Assembly (NCBI GenBank): GCA_964352775.1
Contig: CAYGTK010000201.1
Span: 1-7,306 of the forward strand
Reading direction: 5' to 3'
From: CAYGTK01 sp964352775
Lineage (GTDB): Bacteria; Bacteroidota; Bacteroidia; Chitinophagales; CAIOSU01
DNA length: 7,306 bases
Part shown: positions 1-6,156 of the stretch, in pieces
Numbering within the stretch: the stretch's first letter is position 1
Layout: the number at the start of each line of letters is the position of its first letter
Made by a program: the position numbers and the translations under genes
Notes under the pieces: generated by a model
Told to the model about the DNA's origin: nothing
Seen by the model: only the letters and a program-made list of their open reading frames with translations
Databases searched by the model: none

Positions 1-285
1 ATATAATTCTATAACCAAAAAGGCATAACCAAATCCATGCTGCTTGCCTTTTGGCTCCAGTACTATACCTTTAGGTTCTCTTTCACTATGACTGTCTGTT
101 GATGATTTAAACTCTTTCGAGCCAACTAATATCAACTGTAACATATCAGCAACCATGCTCTTTCCGCTGCCACTCTCGCCACTGAAATCAGTTCGATAAG
201 GGTGAAAAAGATAATTGCAATTATAGTGTTGTTTTATTCCTATCGTTGAAAAACTATAAATTCTAGGATAGCTACTTTGGATCAT
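1..285 (-). CDS. SMC-like ATPase, JetC/MksB-like, N-terminal 95 residues only (gene continues beyond the left edge)
   Basis: Reading the minus strand from the ATG at 285-283 gives 95 open codons up to position 1, so the gene is cut by the window edge. The N-terminus begins MIQSSYPRIYSFSTIGI and reaches a clear P-loop, GESGSGKS, at residues 36-43, followed by a hydrophobic helix (MVADMLQLILVG). A P-loop this close to the N-terminus is the arrangement of SMC/MukB-type ATPases, whose head is completed by a distant C-terminal half after long coiled coils. The start overlaps the end of the JetB-like gene by 14 bases, so translation is probably coupled. By position (third after kleisin-like and KITE-like genes) this is the motor subunit of a Wadjet or MksBEF complex, which in that family extrudes DNA loops using ATP. 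The family call is an inference from order and P-loop; Walker B, the signature motif and the coiled coils are outside the window. Another AAA-type ATPase cannot be excluded. Confidence 0.72.
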   Translation of the reverse strand, partial: MIQSSYPRIYSFSTIGIKQHYNCNYLFHPYRTDFSGESGSGKSMVADMLQLILVGSKEFKSSTDSHSEREPKGIVLEPKGKQHGFGYAFLVIELY

Positions 286-946
286 CTTGAGATTTTATCA
301 GCTCATCAATTGCAAGAATTTGTGATTGGTAAAGTGACCGAAGCCGTTCAAAGGAGGGTAAATGTCTAAATCTATTTTTTTCATCATCAGCTTCCCACGC
401 AATCCAACCTAAATCAGAGAATTTACTAAATGCCTTAGTGATTATGTTTTCTAACTTTTCGTCGGTATAATCAGAACTTTTATCCGAAGAGACATCCATT
501 ATGAGTTTTCTCAAGCTATCACTTTCTTCTTCATACTCTGAAAATAAGAGAGAAATAAAGTCAGACACACTATCCAATTCAATGTTGCCGTCAAGCTTGT
601 ATAGTTTATAGTATAACATACCGATAAGGACATACTCAGTTCTAAGATATTCCCTATAATCAGAATGGATGTTACCTCTTCCTCCATCAAGGAAGTCTAT
701 GAAATAGTAAGTGTTAAACTGATTTCCCGCTCTTGTAAGGAGTACACCAAACAGTTCTTTGTAATAGAGTTTAAGGCTTTCAAAATTTCGATCCAAATAG
801 CGAAAACATGCTTCCGATAGTGGATGCTCACGCTGGATATGTACCCCGCTCCTAAGCTTATAGTCGAGCTTTGCGAAATAATCATCAGTTGACTTGTCAT
901 TCAAGAAATCAAGGCGACTTATCTCTTGTTTACTTGCATTTTCCAT
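272..946 (-). CDS. KITE-like condensin subunit, JetB/MksE-like
   Basis: This gene encodes 224 residues from the ATG at 946-944 to a TAG stop at 274-272. No enzyme motif, signal peptide or membrane segment is visible. After a polar N-terminus comes a helical block (about residues 45-85, with LYYKELFGVLL and TYYFIDF), a second hydrophobic helix (about 103-117, YVLIGMLYYKLYKL), then an acidic linker and a C-terminal helix-rich segment ending in DELIKSQDDPK. This two-part helical pattern and the length fit MukE/MksE/JetB, the tandem winged-helix proteins that bind the kleisin and DNA in SMC-type complexes. The start lies 28 bases inside the preceding kleisin-like gene, and the end overlaps the ATPase start by 14 bases, as expected for subunits made in fixed ratio. 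No Shine-Dalgarno is seen upstream. The function rests mainly on context and fold-like pattern, not on a diagnostic motif. Confidence 0.7.
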   Translation of the reverse strand: MENASKQEISRLDFLNDKSTDDYFAKLDYKLRSGVHIQREHPLSEACFRYLDRNFESLKLYYKELFGVLLTRAGNQFNTYYFIDFLDGGRGNIHSDYREYLRTEYVLIGMLYYKLYKLDGNIELDSVSDFISLLFSEYEEESDSLRKLIMDVSSDKSSDYTDEKLENIITKAFSKFSDLGWIAWEADDEKNRFRHLPSFERLRSLYQSQILAIDELIKSQDDPK

Positions 947-2250
947 ACTGCGACGTTGGTGATAATTTCATTAAGAGTAACTTTTTTTTGACCATTAACC
1001 TCAAGTTCATTTATCCTTGAACTTCTTCTCAACACTTGGTGTGCAACTTTTACAGCCAATGAAAGGCTTGAATTCTCGCTTTTTAGGATTTCATAGAAAA
1101 ATTCTGTGAAGTCAAGTCTCCCGGAAGAATCAATTTGCTTGAACGCTCTTCCTAGCCACCATTCAACATCATCCTTTTCTTTCTTCCAGGCTCGGGACTT
1201 AACTAGCAAAATGCTCTGCCTCTCTCTGTCAATACTCCTTGGGGTTATATCAATGGGTTTTTTAGGACTGATTTCTTTGATGGGGACGATAATAAACTTA
1301 GGCATGAGTAATTTATCTTGTATTGGTATTGATGGGATACCGAATGGTAGATGCAAAACCTTGCGCCCTTGATTTTGTCGATTAACAGTAGAGTATTTCA
1401 AAATTGAATTAAGAAACGCTTCGGTTTTTCTATCAAAGTTGCCTTGATTGAAATCATAGATAAATTCTCTTATTCGAGGTTTAATCTTGTCAATCCGATT
1501 ACTTACTTGCTCTAAATGAGAACGAACAGATTCATTGAAACTTCTGACCCTCCTAATATCCTTTAAATACTCTTCAGATTCAGACTCTTCCAAGATACCC
1601 GTCAGAAAATCATCAATATCGTAGGTGGCCTGGAAAGCTCTTCTTAACTCATCAGCCTGAAGTTTAATAACATCAAGCCCTGCTTGAATGCCTTGTAAGA
1701 TTTCAATAATTCCAGATTGTTGCTTCTTTGACTTTATTTCTTTCCTAAATTGCTTGACGGAGTTATTTACCTGCTCATCTAAAACCTCGATTTGTTCCCC
1801 AAGAGTTAGATGTCTTAGATCAAAATGGTCTTCTATCCATATTCTAAATCCCTTTTCACGTTGATTTAACTCCACAAGTCTATTGTATAGGTCATCGAAC
1901 CATCTTTTGATTTTTGCTGGATTATATCCAGCAAGAAGACGTTTTTTCAATTGGGTACAAAATTCTAGGCCGTAAGTCTTAAAACTGTATTGTTTTCTAC
2001 CTCCATCCCGCCAAATGAAATGATCTTGCAGCCTTAGAATGATGTTGTTATTCCTCTCATATTCTGTCCTTGAAGAATTAAGTCCAAGGTCTTTTAAAGT
2101 AGCCTCTATCGCTTGAAGAAACTCTTTCTCGCTAAAGCTCTCGTCACCGTGCTTTTCGAAAAGAGCTACTAATATTAACCCATCGATTCTGTTTGGAATT
2201 AGCCTATCGTAGTAATCCTTTGCTTCTTTATATAGGTTGAAAGAATTCAA
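919..2250 (-). CDS. kleisin-like condensin subunit, JetA/MksF-like (TTG start)
   Basis: The gene encodes 443 residues ending at a TAA (921-919). The N-terminal 120 residues look like a winged-helix domain (RIDGLILVALFEKHGDESFS, then an YERNNNIILRLQDHFIW helix and a QYSF strand). Residues about 120-265 are charged and helical with likely coiled coil, and the last 110 residues form another compact domain (DVEWWLGRAF and SLSLAVKVAHQVLRR). Winged helix, helical middle and C-terminal domain in about 440-480 residues match MukF/MksF/JetA kleisins, which bridge the SMC heads and recruit the KITE subunit. The start is TTG at 2250-2248. An in-frame TAA lies at 2256-2254 and the next Met in the protein is residue 316, so no ATG can serve as the start. 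It is the first gene of the minus-strand operon, reading away from the shared divergent region. Assignment to Wadjet versus housekeeping MksBEF is open because the JetD position is not visible. Confidence 0.7.
   Translation of the reverse strand: MNSFNLYKEAKDYYDRLIPNRIDGLILVALFEKHGDESFSEKEFLQAIEATLKDLGLNSSRTEYERNNNIILRLQDHFIWRDGGRKQYSFKTYGLEFCTQLKKRLLAGYNPAKIKRWFDDLYNRLVELNQREKGFRIWIEDHFDLRHLTLGEQIEVLDEQVNNSVKQFRKEIKSKKQQSGIIEILQGIQAGLDVIKLQADELRRAFQATYDIDDFLTGILEESESEEYLKDIRRVRSFNESVRSHLEQVSNRIDKIKPRIREFIYDFNQGNFDRKTEAFLNSILKYSTVNRQNQGRKVLHLPFGIPSIPIQDKLLMPKFIIVPIKEISPKKPIDITPRSIDRERQSILLVKSRAWKKEKDDVEWWLGRAFKQIDSSGRLDFTEFFYEILKSENSSLSLAVKVAHQVLRRSSRINELEVNGQKKVTLNEIITNVAVWKMQVNKR
1911..1937. 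repeat. small inverted repeat inside the JetA-like gene
   Basis: TTGCTGGAT (1914-1922) and ATCCAGCAA (1926-1934) are exact reverse complements separated by only TAT. After one mismatched pair (1913/1935) two more A-T pairs extend the stem to 1911/1937. It falls at codons for LAGYNPAK in the kleisin-like gene. There is no T-tract after it on the minus (transcribed) strand, so it is not terminator-like there. It may be chance. Confidence 0.35.
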
Positions 2251-2349
2251 ATCTTAAACAGCTTTTACATAAACATATGTTTATTTGCATACAAATCATA
2301 ATCACGAAGATTTAATCAACTCTCTGAATAACACTTTGTAAACTGTTGA
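2251..2349. promoter_or_regulatory. divergent promoter region between the condensin-like operon and the SIR2 gene
   Basis: This 99-bp gap separates two outward-reading transcription units, so it must hold both promoters unless one lies inside a gene. It is very A+T rich and has no gene. I could not place convincing Bacteroidota -33/-7 elements (TTTG and TAnnTTTG): the nearest matches are TATGTTTA, present on both strands inside the palindrome, and TAACACTTTG just before the SIR2 start with wrong spacing. Two overlapping symmetric elements, a 16-bp perfect palindrome and an imperfect 14-bp one, sit closer to the JetA-like start than to the SIR2 start. Neither gene has a visible ribosome binding site. 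Confidence 0.6.
2269..2284. promoter_or_regulatory. perfect 16-bp palindrome, candidate operator
   Basis: ATAAACATATGTTTAT is identical to its reverse complement over all 16 bases. It lies 18 bases upstream of the TTG start of the JetA-like gene and 65 bases upstream of the SIR2 ATG. Immediately to its right, overlapping by two bases, is ATTTGCATACAAAT (2283-2296), which is symmetric at 12 of 14 positions. A symmetric site in a divergent promoter is typical for a dimeric DNA-binding repressor or activator. No candidate regulator gene is in the window, so the binding protein is unknown. The role as an operator is an inference. Confidence 0.45.
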
Positions 2350-5300
2350 ATGATGAATGAGACAAATGACGTAGAACAATTAAAAAAGATGAAATTACAG
2401 CTTCAAGAAAGGCAGATGTCAGTAATGGTTGGAGCAGGTTTCAGTAAAAATGTTAGTACTATTTTCCCTTCATGGTGGCAATTGCTATATGACCTTGCAG
2501 ATTTTTTGTTGGAAGGAGAGCTGAAAGATTGGTTCGAGAAACACAAAGCACTCAGTAAAAAACCATTATCTGAAGCTCAATTTAGAGAAAGTCAAATTGA
2601 GCGATATATTGAAGAAACAGGCTTTCTAGAATTAGTTTCCAAGTTCATTAAACGAAAGGGCTTTAGAGAGGCTATTGCCACTTACATTGAAGAAAGAACT
2701 CCTAGTTGTATAAAAAAAGGTGATAAACGTTTACTTGTAAACAAGCTTTCAGGAATAACCAACAGTATTCCGTTAACCAATGACATGCTCTTTCTGCATA
2801 GGAAGTTAGTAAAGTTGCCATGGAACAACATCTTAACGACAAATTATGATGAGATGTTGGAATTATCGACAAACTCCGCAACTAGAAATGAACTCCAGAA
2901 TGAAATCGACTTTATACGTAAACAGATTCAAGAAAATGGTAGAGATAAAGCGGGACTTATAGAAGAACTAAACGAGCTAGAGTCAAATTCTGGTGATAAG
3001 AATAAGATATTTCAACTAAGGGGCGAATTATCTTTTTTGGAGCGGAAACTCAGCTTACAAGAAAAAGACCTAGGAAAATTGAAATCAGCTTTAGGGGAGT
3101 GTTTATCAATTGTTACAACTTCTTCCCATTTGAGTCTAAAAAGAAACAAAAACATCATAAAACTTCATGGGAGCTTAAGAAAAAAAGGGGGGAGCTATGG
3201 CTTTGATGGTGATTCAAGAGTTCATTACATAATCGCTAAAGAGGATTATGAAACATATCCTCAAAAACATGAGGCATTTACACAATTGATGAGAATATCC
3301 CTTCTTCAAGAATCATATTGCCTAATTGGTTTCTCAGCATCAGACCCTAATTTTATAGAGTGGATAAAATGGGTAAGAGATATTCTTGAAAAAGATAAAA
3401 CTTCGAATGTTGACTATAAGATTTACTTAATAGATGTGGACCCGAATCCAAGCTCTTTACCAAATGGTAAAGAGCTCTTTTTTGAAAATCACAGAATTTA
3501 TAGGATTTGTTTAGGAGATAAAGAAGTCTTAGACTTTTTGAGTAACAAAACAGGGTTGAGTGTACCAAATACACTTGAAAGAAAGGACCTAATCAATTTG
3601 TTCCTAAGTTATTTATCAGGAAGTGCTTATTATGATAAATCCGAAGCAATTCTTGAAATATACAAGAGGAGGAAATATCAAAGATTGTGGGATAATCTCA
3701 CACTAACAAAGCCCTCATCTTTCGAATTAGCTTCCACAAAAGAAATAGCTAAATCTACAATCCAGATAATTGATGAAGCTTCTGATGATAGGTTTCCTCA
3801 AGTTGGTTTCGCCTATAATCGTTCAAAGCAAAAGCTATTGTCTTATTTAGGCGAAATCCTCAGTAATGCAGACAAAAAAGACAAGTATATAAAGAAAATT
3901 TTAATGGCAGGGGCCATTGCAATGAACGATACATTGCTAATCCCATCTTTTGCTTGGCAGAAGAAAGATATTGATAAAATTTCCAGTATCTCTAAAAGCT
4001 TCCCTAAGGAAAAGATAAAGCTTGACCTGTTGAAATTAAGGGAAGCATGCCTATTTGTGGACTCTAAGGAGACAAGTCGATTAATTTCAGGAATAGATGT
4101 TTCTGATAGCTTAGGCATAGAATTTCAAGTAACCTACAATAAAATTTTATTGAAGGCTTTCACTTTAGATTTCTCTGGCCTAAAAGAAGAACTAGATAAG
4201 TGGGAAACATTCTCTTATTGGAATGTTAGAAAGGCTGGGATGTTAGCAATTTTTGATAATGGTAAAGCGCTAAAACTATTGGAGGAATATCACCATCAGT
4301 CAGAAATAAGAACCAATGAAGAGCAGCTATATACCATATCGTTATTGCATTATTTATATGAAAACCAATCTCATTACGAAAAGTCTAGACTCTTGCGAGA
4401 GGTTATCCAGGTTTTTGAGCAATTTGGTTTCGGTAAGTCCACGAGGAATATTGAATCGATTTTAGAGGATATAAAAGGAAAACCAGAGAAGATTAAACCT
4501 CATGGAAGTGATAGAAGTATTATCTCAAATGGTTTCAGTTTCTCTAATGACCTTACGCTTCCACAAAAGGGCTTACAATTCATTCAGTTGTTGCTTAATT
4601 CTGGCTATCCCTTATCGTTAAACAGAGTCCATTATAAGGGACATGATGAATGGTATATTGCTTTTAAAGCGATTTTTGAATACCTACCATATCCTGCTTT
4701 GTTTTATTCTCTTCAATACCAGAATGATGATTTTCTTAAAAGGATTGGACAGGATTACTCTTTCTCAGATAATCTTGAGAAAGAGCTTCCATCAATAATG
4801 CACGTGTTAGCTAACGCTTACAAGGATAAAAAAACACCACACCGTATTAGAAGAAGTATTTTGCTTGTGGGTTCAGAGATGGCACAGGCAGTTCCGCCAA
4901 AAAACTGGGAGCACATGCTACTTACTATATGGCAGGACAAAAAAGTAAGAAAAAAACTGTTTAGCAGATATAGGGAGGTAGAAAACTTATTTTCTAAGAC
5001 TACAATACTATTCATACAAAATCTTAAAACAGTCAGGTCAATAATAAAAGTTTGCATTGAGAATAAGACCTCCAATGAGGCTACTGTGTATACTTACCGA
5101 TTAGCACAAAATCCAATCTTGGAAAAAAAGGGAGAAAAAATACAAGACCCAAATTTGAAGAAGCAGCTTGATACACTGATAACTGGATTACCAAACGATG
5201 AAAACGGATGGTTTTTGATTGCAAATCTCTGGGAAATATTATCAAACAAGCAGCGTGAGGAGGTTCAAAAATCATTAAGGAAGATTGATTTTATGGCTTT

Positions 5301-6156
5301 ATCTAATGAGAGGATTTGGAAAGTCCTTACCTATTATGCTAAAGGGGATAAGAAGTTAATCGCTGAGATAAAAAAGGGTGTTTCCCAAAATAAAAGATTA
5401 TGGGACGCAGGGTTCACTGATAAGGGTTTATCAAGCATAAGCAATTATATCCCTCTTAGCCACTTCATATATAGTAGATATCATTCTTCCTTTCACTTGG
5501 ATTGGACAAAAGCTGAAGCTAGAAAGGTTTTTTCTAGCATGAGTAAGGAGTTAAAGAAGATAGAGGATTGGTTATCCAGAAGATCGGATCATAACTTCCG
5601 TTTTGTTTTGCAGGAAATGAGTTTGTTTCTTGACGATCAAGAAACAAACTTAAAAGGTATATCTAAGTACAAATCTACCAGACTGAAAGTAAATGAAATG
5701 TACAATTCTCACAGAGGATATGAGACAATATTTGATGGGCTTACATCGAAAGAATCAACTGAAGTAAAGTGGGCTCTTGGGGATTTAAGTTTTGCTATAA
5801 GAAAATTCAAAGACCCAAGGCATTGGGAAAGCGAATTCACATTAGTTTTAAACAAACTCGTACTGATGGAAAAAACTGCTTTAGAAGACTGTATGGAATT
5901 TGCTGCAGATTGGATGTCGAACGACTCTACTTTAGTTAAGCTTTATAAGGAAGAGCTTTTGAGAATTCTAACCGTATATTCTAATGATAATTACTCGGAT
6001 GTAGATAGATCCTTTGTAGAACTGCAAATGATCAAAATGGCTAAGTCTTTGGCTAATGTGGGCAGTATAAATACTCAAATTGAGTATTGGATTCAAGCGG
6101 CTGAAAAATCAAGGTTTAATCAGGTTAAATATTCAGAAATTAAGTTAGAGTCATAA
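2350..6156 (+). CDS. large SIR2-domain defence protein (defence-associated sirtuin-like NADase), 1268 residues
   Basis: Residues about 20-400 form a SIR2-like Rossmann domain: the nucleotide-binding GAGFSKN (28-34), LTTNYDE (162-168) with the putative catalytic Asn165, KLHGS (271-275) with the putative catalytic His273, and GFSASDPNF (327-335). There are no paired Cys-x-x-Cys motifs, so the zinc module of protein-deacylating sirtuins is absent. This matches the SIR2_2-type NADases of phage defence (ThsA, DSR1, DSR2), which deplete NAD+ when phage is sensed. Between Asn165 and His273 lies an inserted coiled coil. Residues 400-1268 have no motif I recognise; they read as mostly helical, possibly repeat-like, without signal peptide or membrane segments. 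In DSR2 the equivalent part senses phage protein. An in-frame TGA directly precedes ATGATG, so translation starts at 2350 or 2353. The gene is divergent from the condensin-like operon and its stop overlaps the integrase stop. SIR2 domain is near certain; NADase defence role is an inference. Confidence 0.88.
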   Translation: MMNETNDVEQLKKMKLQLQERQMSVMVGAGFSKNVSTIFPSWWQLLYDLADFLLEGELKDWFEKHKALSKKPLSEAQFRESQIERYIEETGFLELVSKFIKRKGFREAIATYIEERTPSCIKKGDKRLLVNKLSGITNSIPLTNDMLFLHRKLVKLPWNNILTTNYDEMLELSTNSATRNELQNEIDFIRKQIQENGRDKAGLIEELNELESNSGDKNKIFQLRGELSFLERKLSLQEKDLGKLKSALGECLSIVTTSSHLSLKRNKNIIKLHGSLRKKGGSYGFDGDSRVHYIIAKEDYETYPQKHEAFTQLMRISLLQESYCLIGFSASDPNFIEWIKWVRDILEKDKTSNVDYKIYLIDVDPNPSSLPNGKELFFENHRIYRICLGDKEVLDFLSNKTGLSVPNTLERKDLINLFLSYLSGSAYYDKSEAILEIYKRRKYQRLWDNLTLTKPSSFELASTKEIAKSTIQIIDEASDDRFPQVGFAYNRSKQKLLSYLGEILSNADKKDKYIKKILMAGAIAMNDTLLIPSFAWQKKDIDKISSISKSFPKEKIKLDLLKLREACLFVDSKETSRLISGIDVSDSLGIEFQVTYNKILLKAFTLDFSGLKEELDKWETFSYWNVRKAGMLAIFDNGKALKLLEEYHHQSEIRTNEEQLYTISLLHYLYENQSHYEKSRLLREVIQVFEQFGFGKSTRNIESILEDIKGKPEKIKPHGSDRSIISNGFSFSNDLTLPQKGLQFIQLLLNSGYPLSLNRVHYKGHDEWYIAFKAIFEYLPYPALFYSLQYQNDDFLKRIGQDYSFSDNLEKELPSIMHVLANAYKDKKTPHRIRRSILLVGSEMAQAVPPKNWEHMLLTIWQDKKVRKKLFSRYREVENLFSKTTILFIQNLKTVRSIIKVCIENKTSNEATVYTYRLAQNPILEKKGEKIQDPNLKKQLDTLITGLPNDENGWFLIANLWEILSNKQREEVQKSLRKIDFMALSNERIWKVLTYYAKGDKKLIAEIKKGVSQNKRLWDAGFTDKGLSSISNYIPLSHFIYSRYHSSFHLDWTKAEARKVFSSMSKELKKIEDWLSRRSDHNFRFVLQEMSLFLDDQETNLKGISKYKSTRLKVNEMYNSHRGYETIFDGLTSKESTEVKWALGDLSFAIRKFKDPRHWESEFTLVLNKLVLMEKTALEDCMEFAADWMSNDSTLVKLYKEELLRILTVYSNDNYSDVDRSFVELQMIKMAKSLANVGSINTQIEYWIQAAEKSRFNQVKYSEIKLES
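2869..3105 (+). other. predicted coiled-coil insertion within the SIR2 domain
   Basis: This stretch encodes about residues 174-252 of the SIR2 protein. It is rich in Glu, Lys, Gln and Leu with regularly spaced hydrophobics, in two runs: residues 180-210 (LQNEIDFIRKQI, AGLIEELNELE) and 219-250 (KIFQLRGELSFLERKLSLQE), joined by a polar turn (SNSGDKN). This looks like an antiparallel helical hairpin. It sits between the TTNYD motif and the KLHGS motif, which in compact bacterial SIR2 NADases are only about 40 residues apart. Coiled-coil assignment is by eye. Confidence 0.6.
3451..3483 (+). terminator. terminator-like hairpin plus T-tract inside the SIR2 gene
   Basis: AGCTCTTTACC (3451-3461) and GGTAAAGAGCT (3466-3476) are perfect 11-base reverse complements with an AAAT loop. 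They are followed on the plus strand by C and then six T (3478-3483). This is the form of an intrinsic terminator reading in the direction of the SIR2 gene. It spans codons 368-378, after the last recognised SIR2 motif. The T-tract partly encodes Phe-Phe, so it may be coincidental. Whether it terminates or attenuates transcription is untested. Confidence 0.35.
5618..5652 (+). repeat. long perfect hairpin inside the SIR2 gene
   Basis: AGTTTGTTTCTTGA (5620-5633) and TCAAGAAACAAACT (5637-5650) are exact reverse complements with a three-base CGA loop. In RNA a G-U pair (5619/5651) and a further A-U pair (5618/5652) extend it to 16 pairs. It lies over codons for SLFLDDQETN, residues 1091-1100. No T-tract follows, so it is not terminator-like. 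A stem this long with so short a loop is unlikely by chance in 7 kb. Confidence 0.6.

Noticed and set aside
1106..1372. 88-codon open frame on the plus strand inside the kleisin-like gene
   Set aside because: It is wholly antisense to a well-supported gene, has no start signal or recognisable product, and is best explained as a shadow frame. The same holds for the other short frames opposite the SIR2 and integrase genes.
2152..2163. 12-bp palindrome CTTTTCGAAAAG in the kleisin-like gene
   Set aside because: One or two 12-bp palindromes are expected by chance in 7 kb, and this one lies within coding sequence.
1..2250. Minus-strand operon as Lamassu (LmuABC) rather than Wadjet/Mks
   Set aside because: Neither upstream protein shows a nuclease-like effector motif expected of LmuA, while kleisin-like plus KITE-like sizes and the gene order fit JetA-JetB-JetC. 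It cannot be fully excluded because the ATPase is incomplete.
2329..2338. TAACACTTTG before the SIR2 start as a Bacteroidota -7 element
   Set aside because: The consensus is TAnnTTTG; here four bases separate TA from TTTG, and no TTTG lies at the right distance upstream.
2575..2602. 9-bp inverted repeat GCTCAATTT / AAATTGAGC with a 10-base loop in the SIR2 gene
   Set aside because: With a loop this long and A+T-rich sequence, a 9-bp stem is expected by chance in a window of this size.
2350..3550. SIR2 domain as a protein deacetylase
   Set aside because: The four cysteines in the first 400 residues (120, 251, 324, 387) are isolated, so the two Cys-x-x-Cys pairs of the zinc module in true sirtuin deacylases are missing. 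The motif set fits the SIR2_2 defence type instead.
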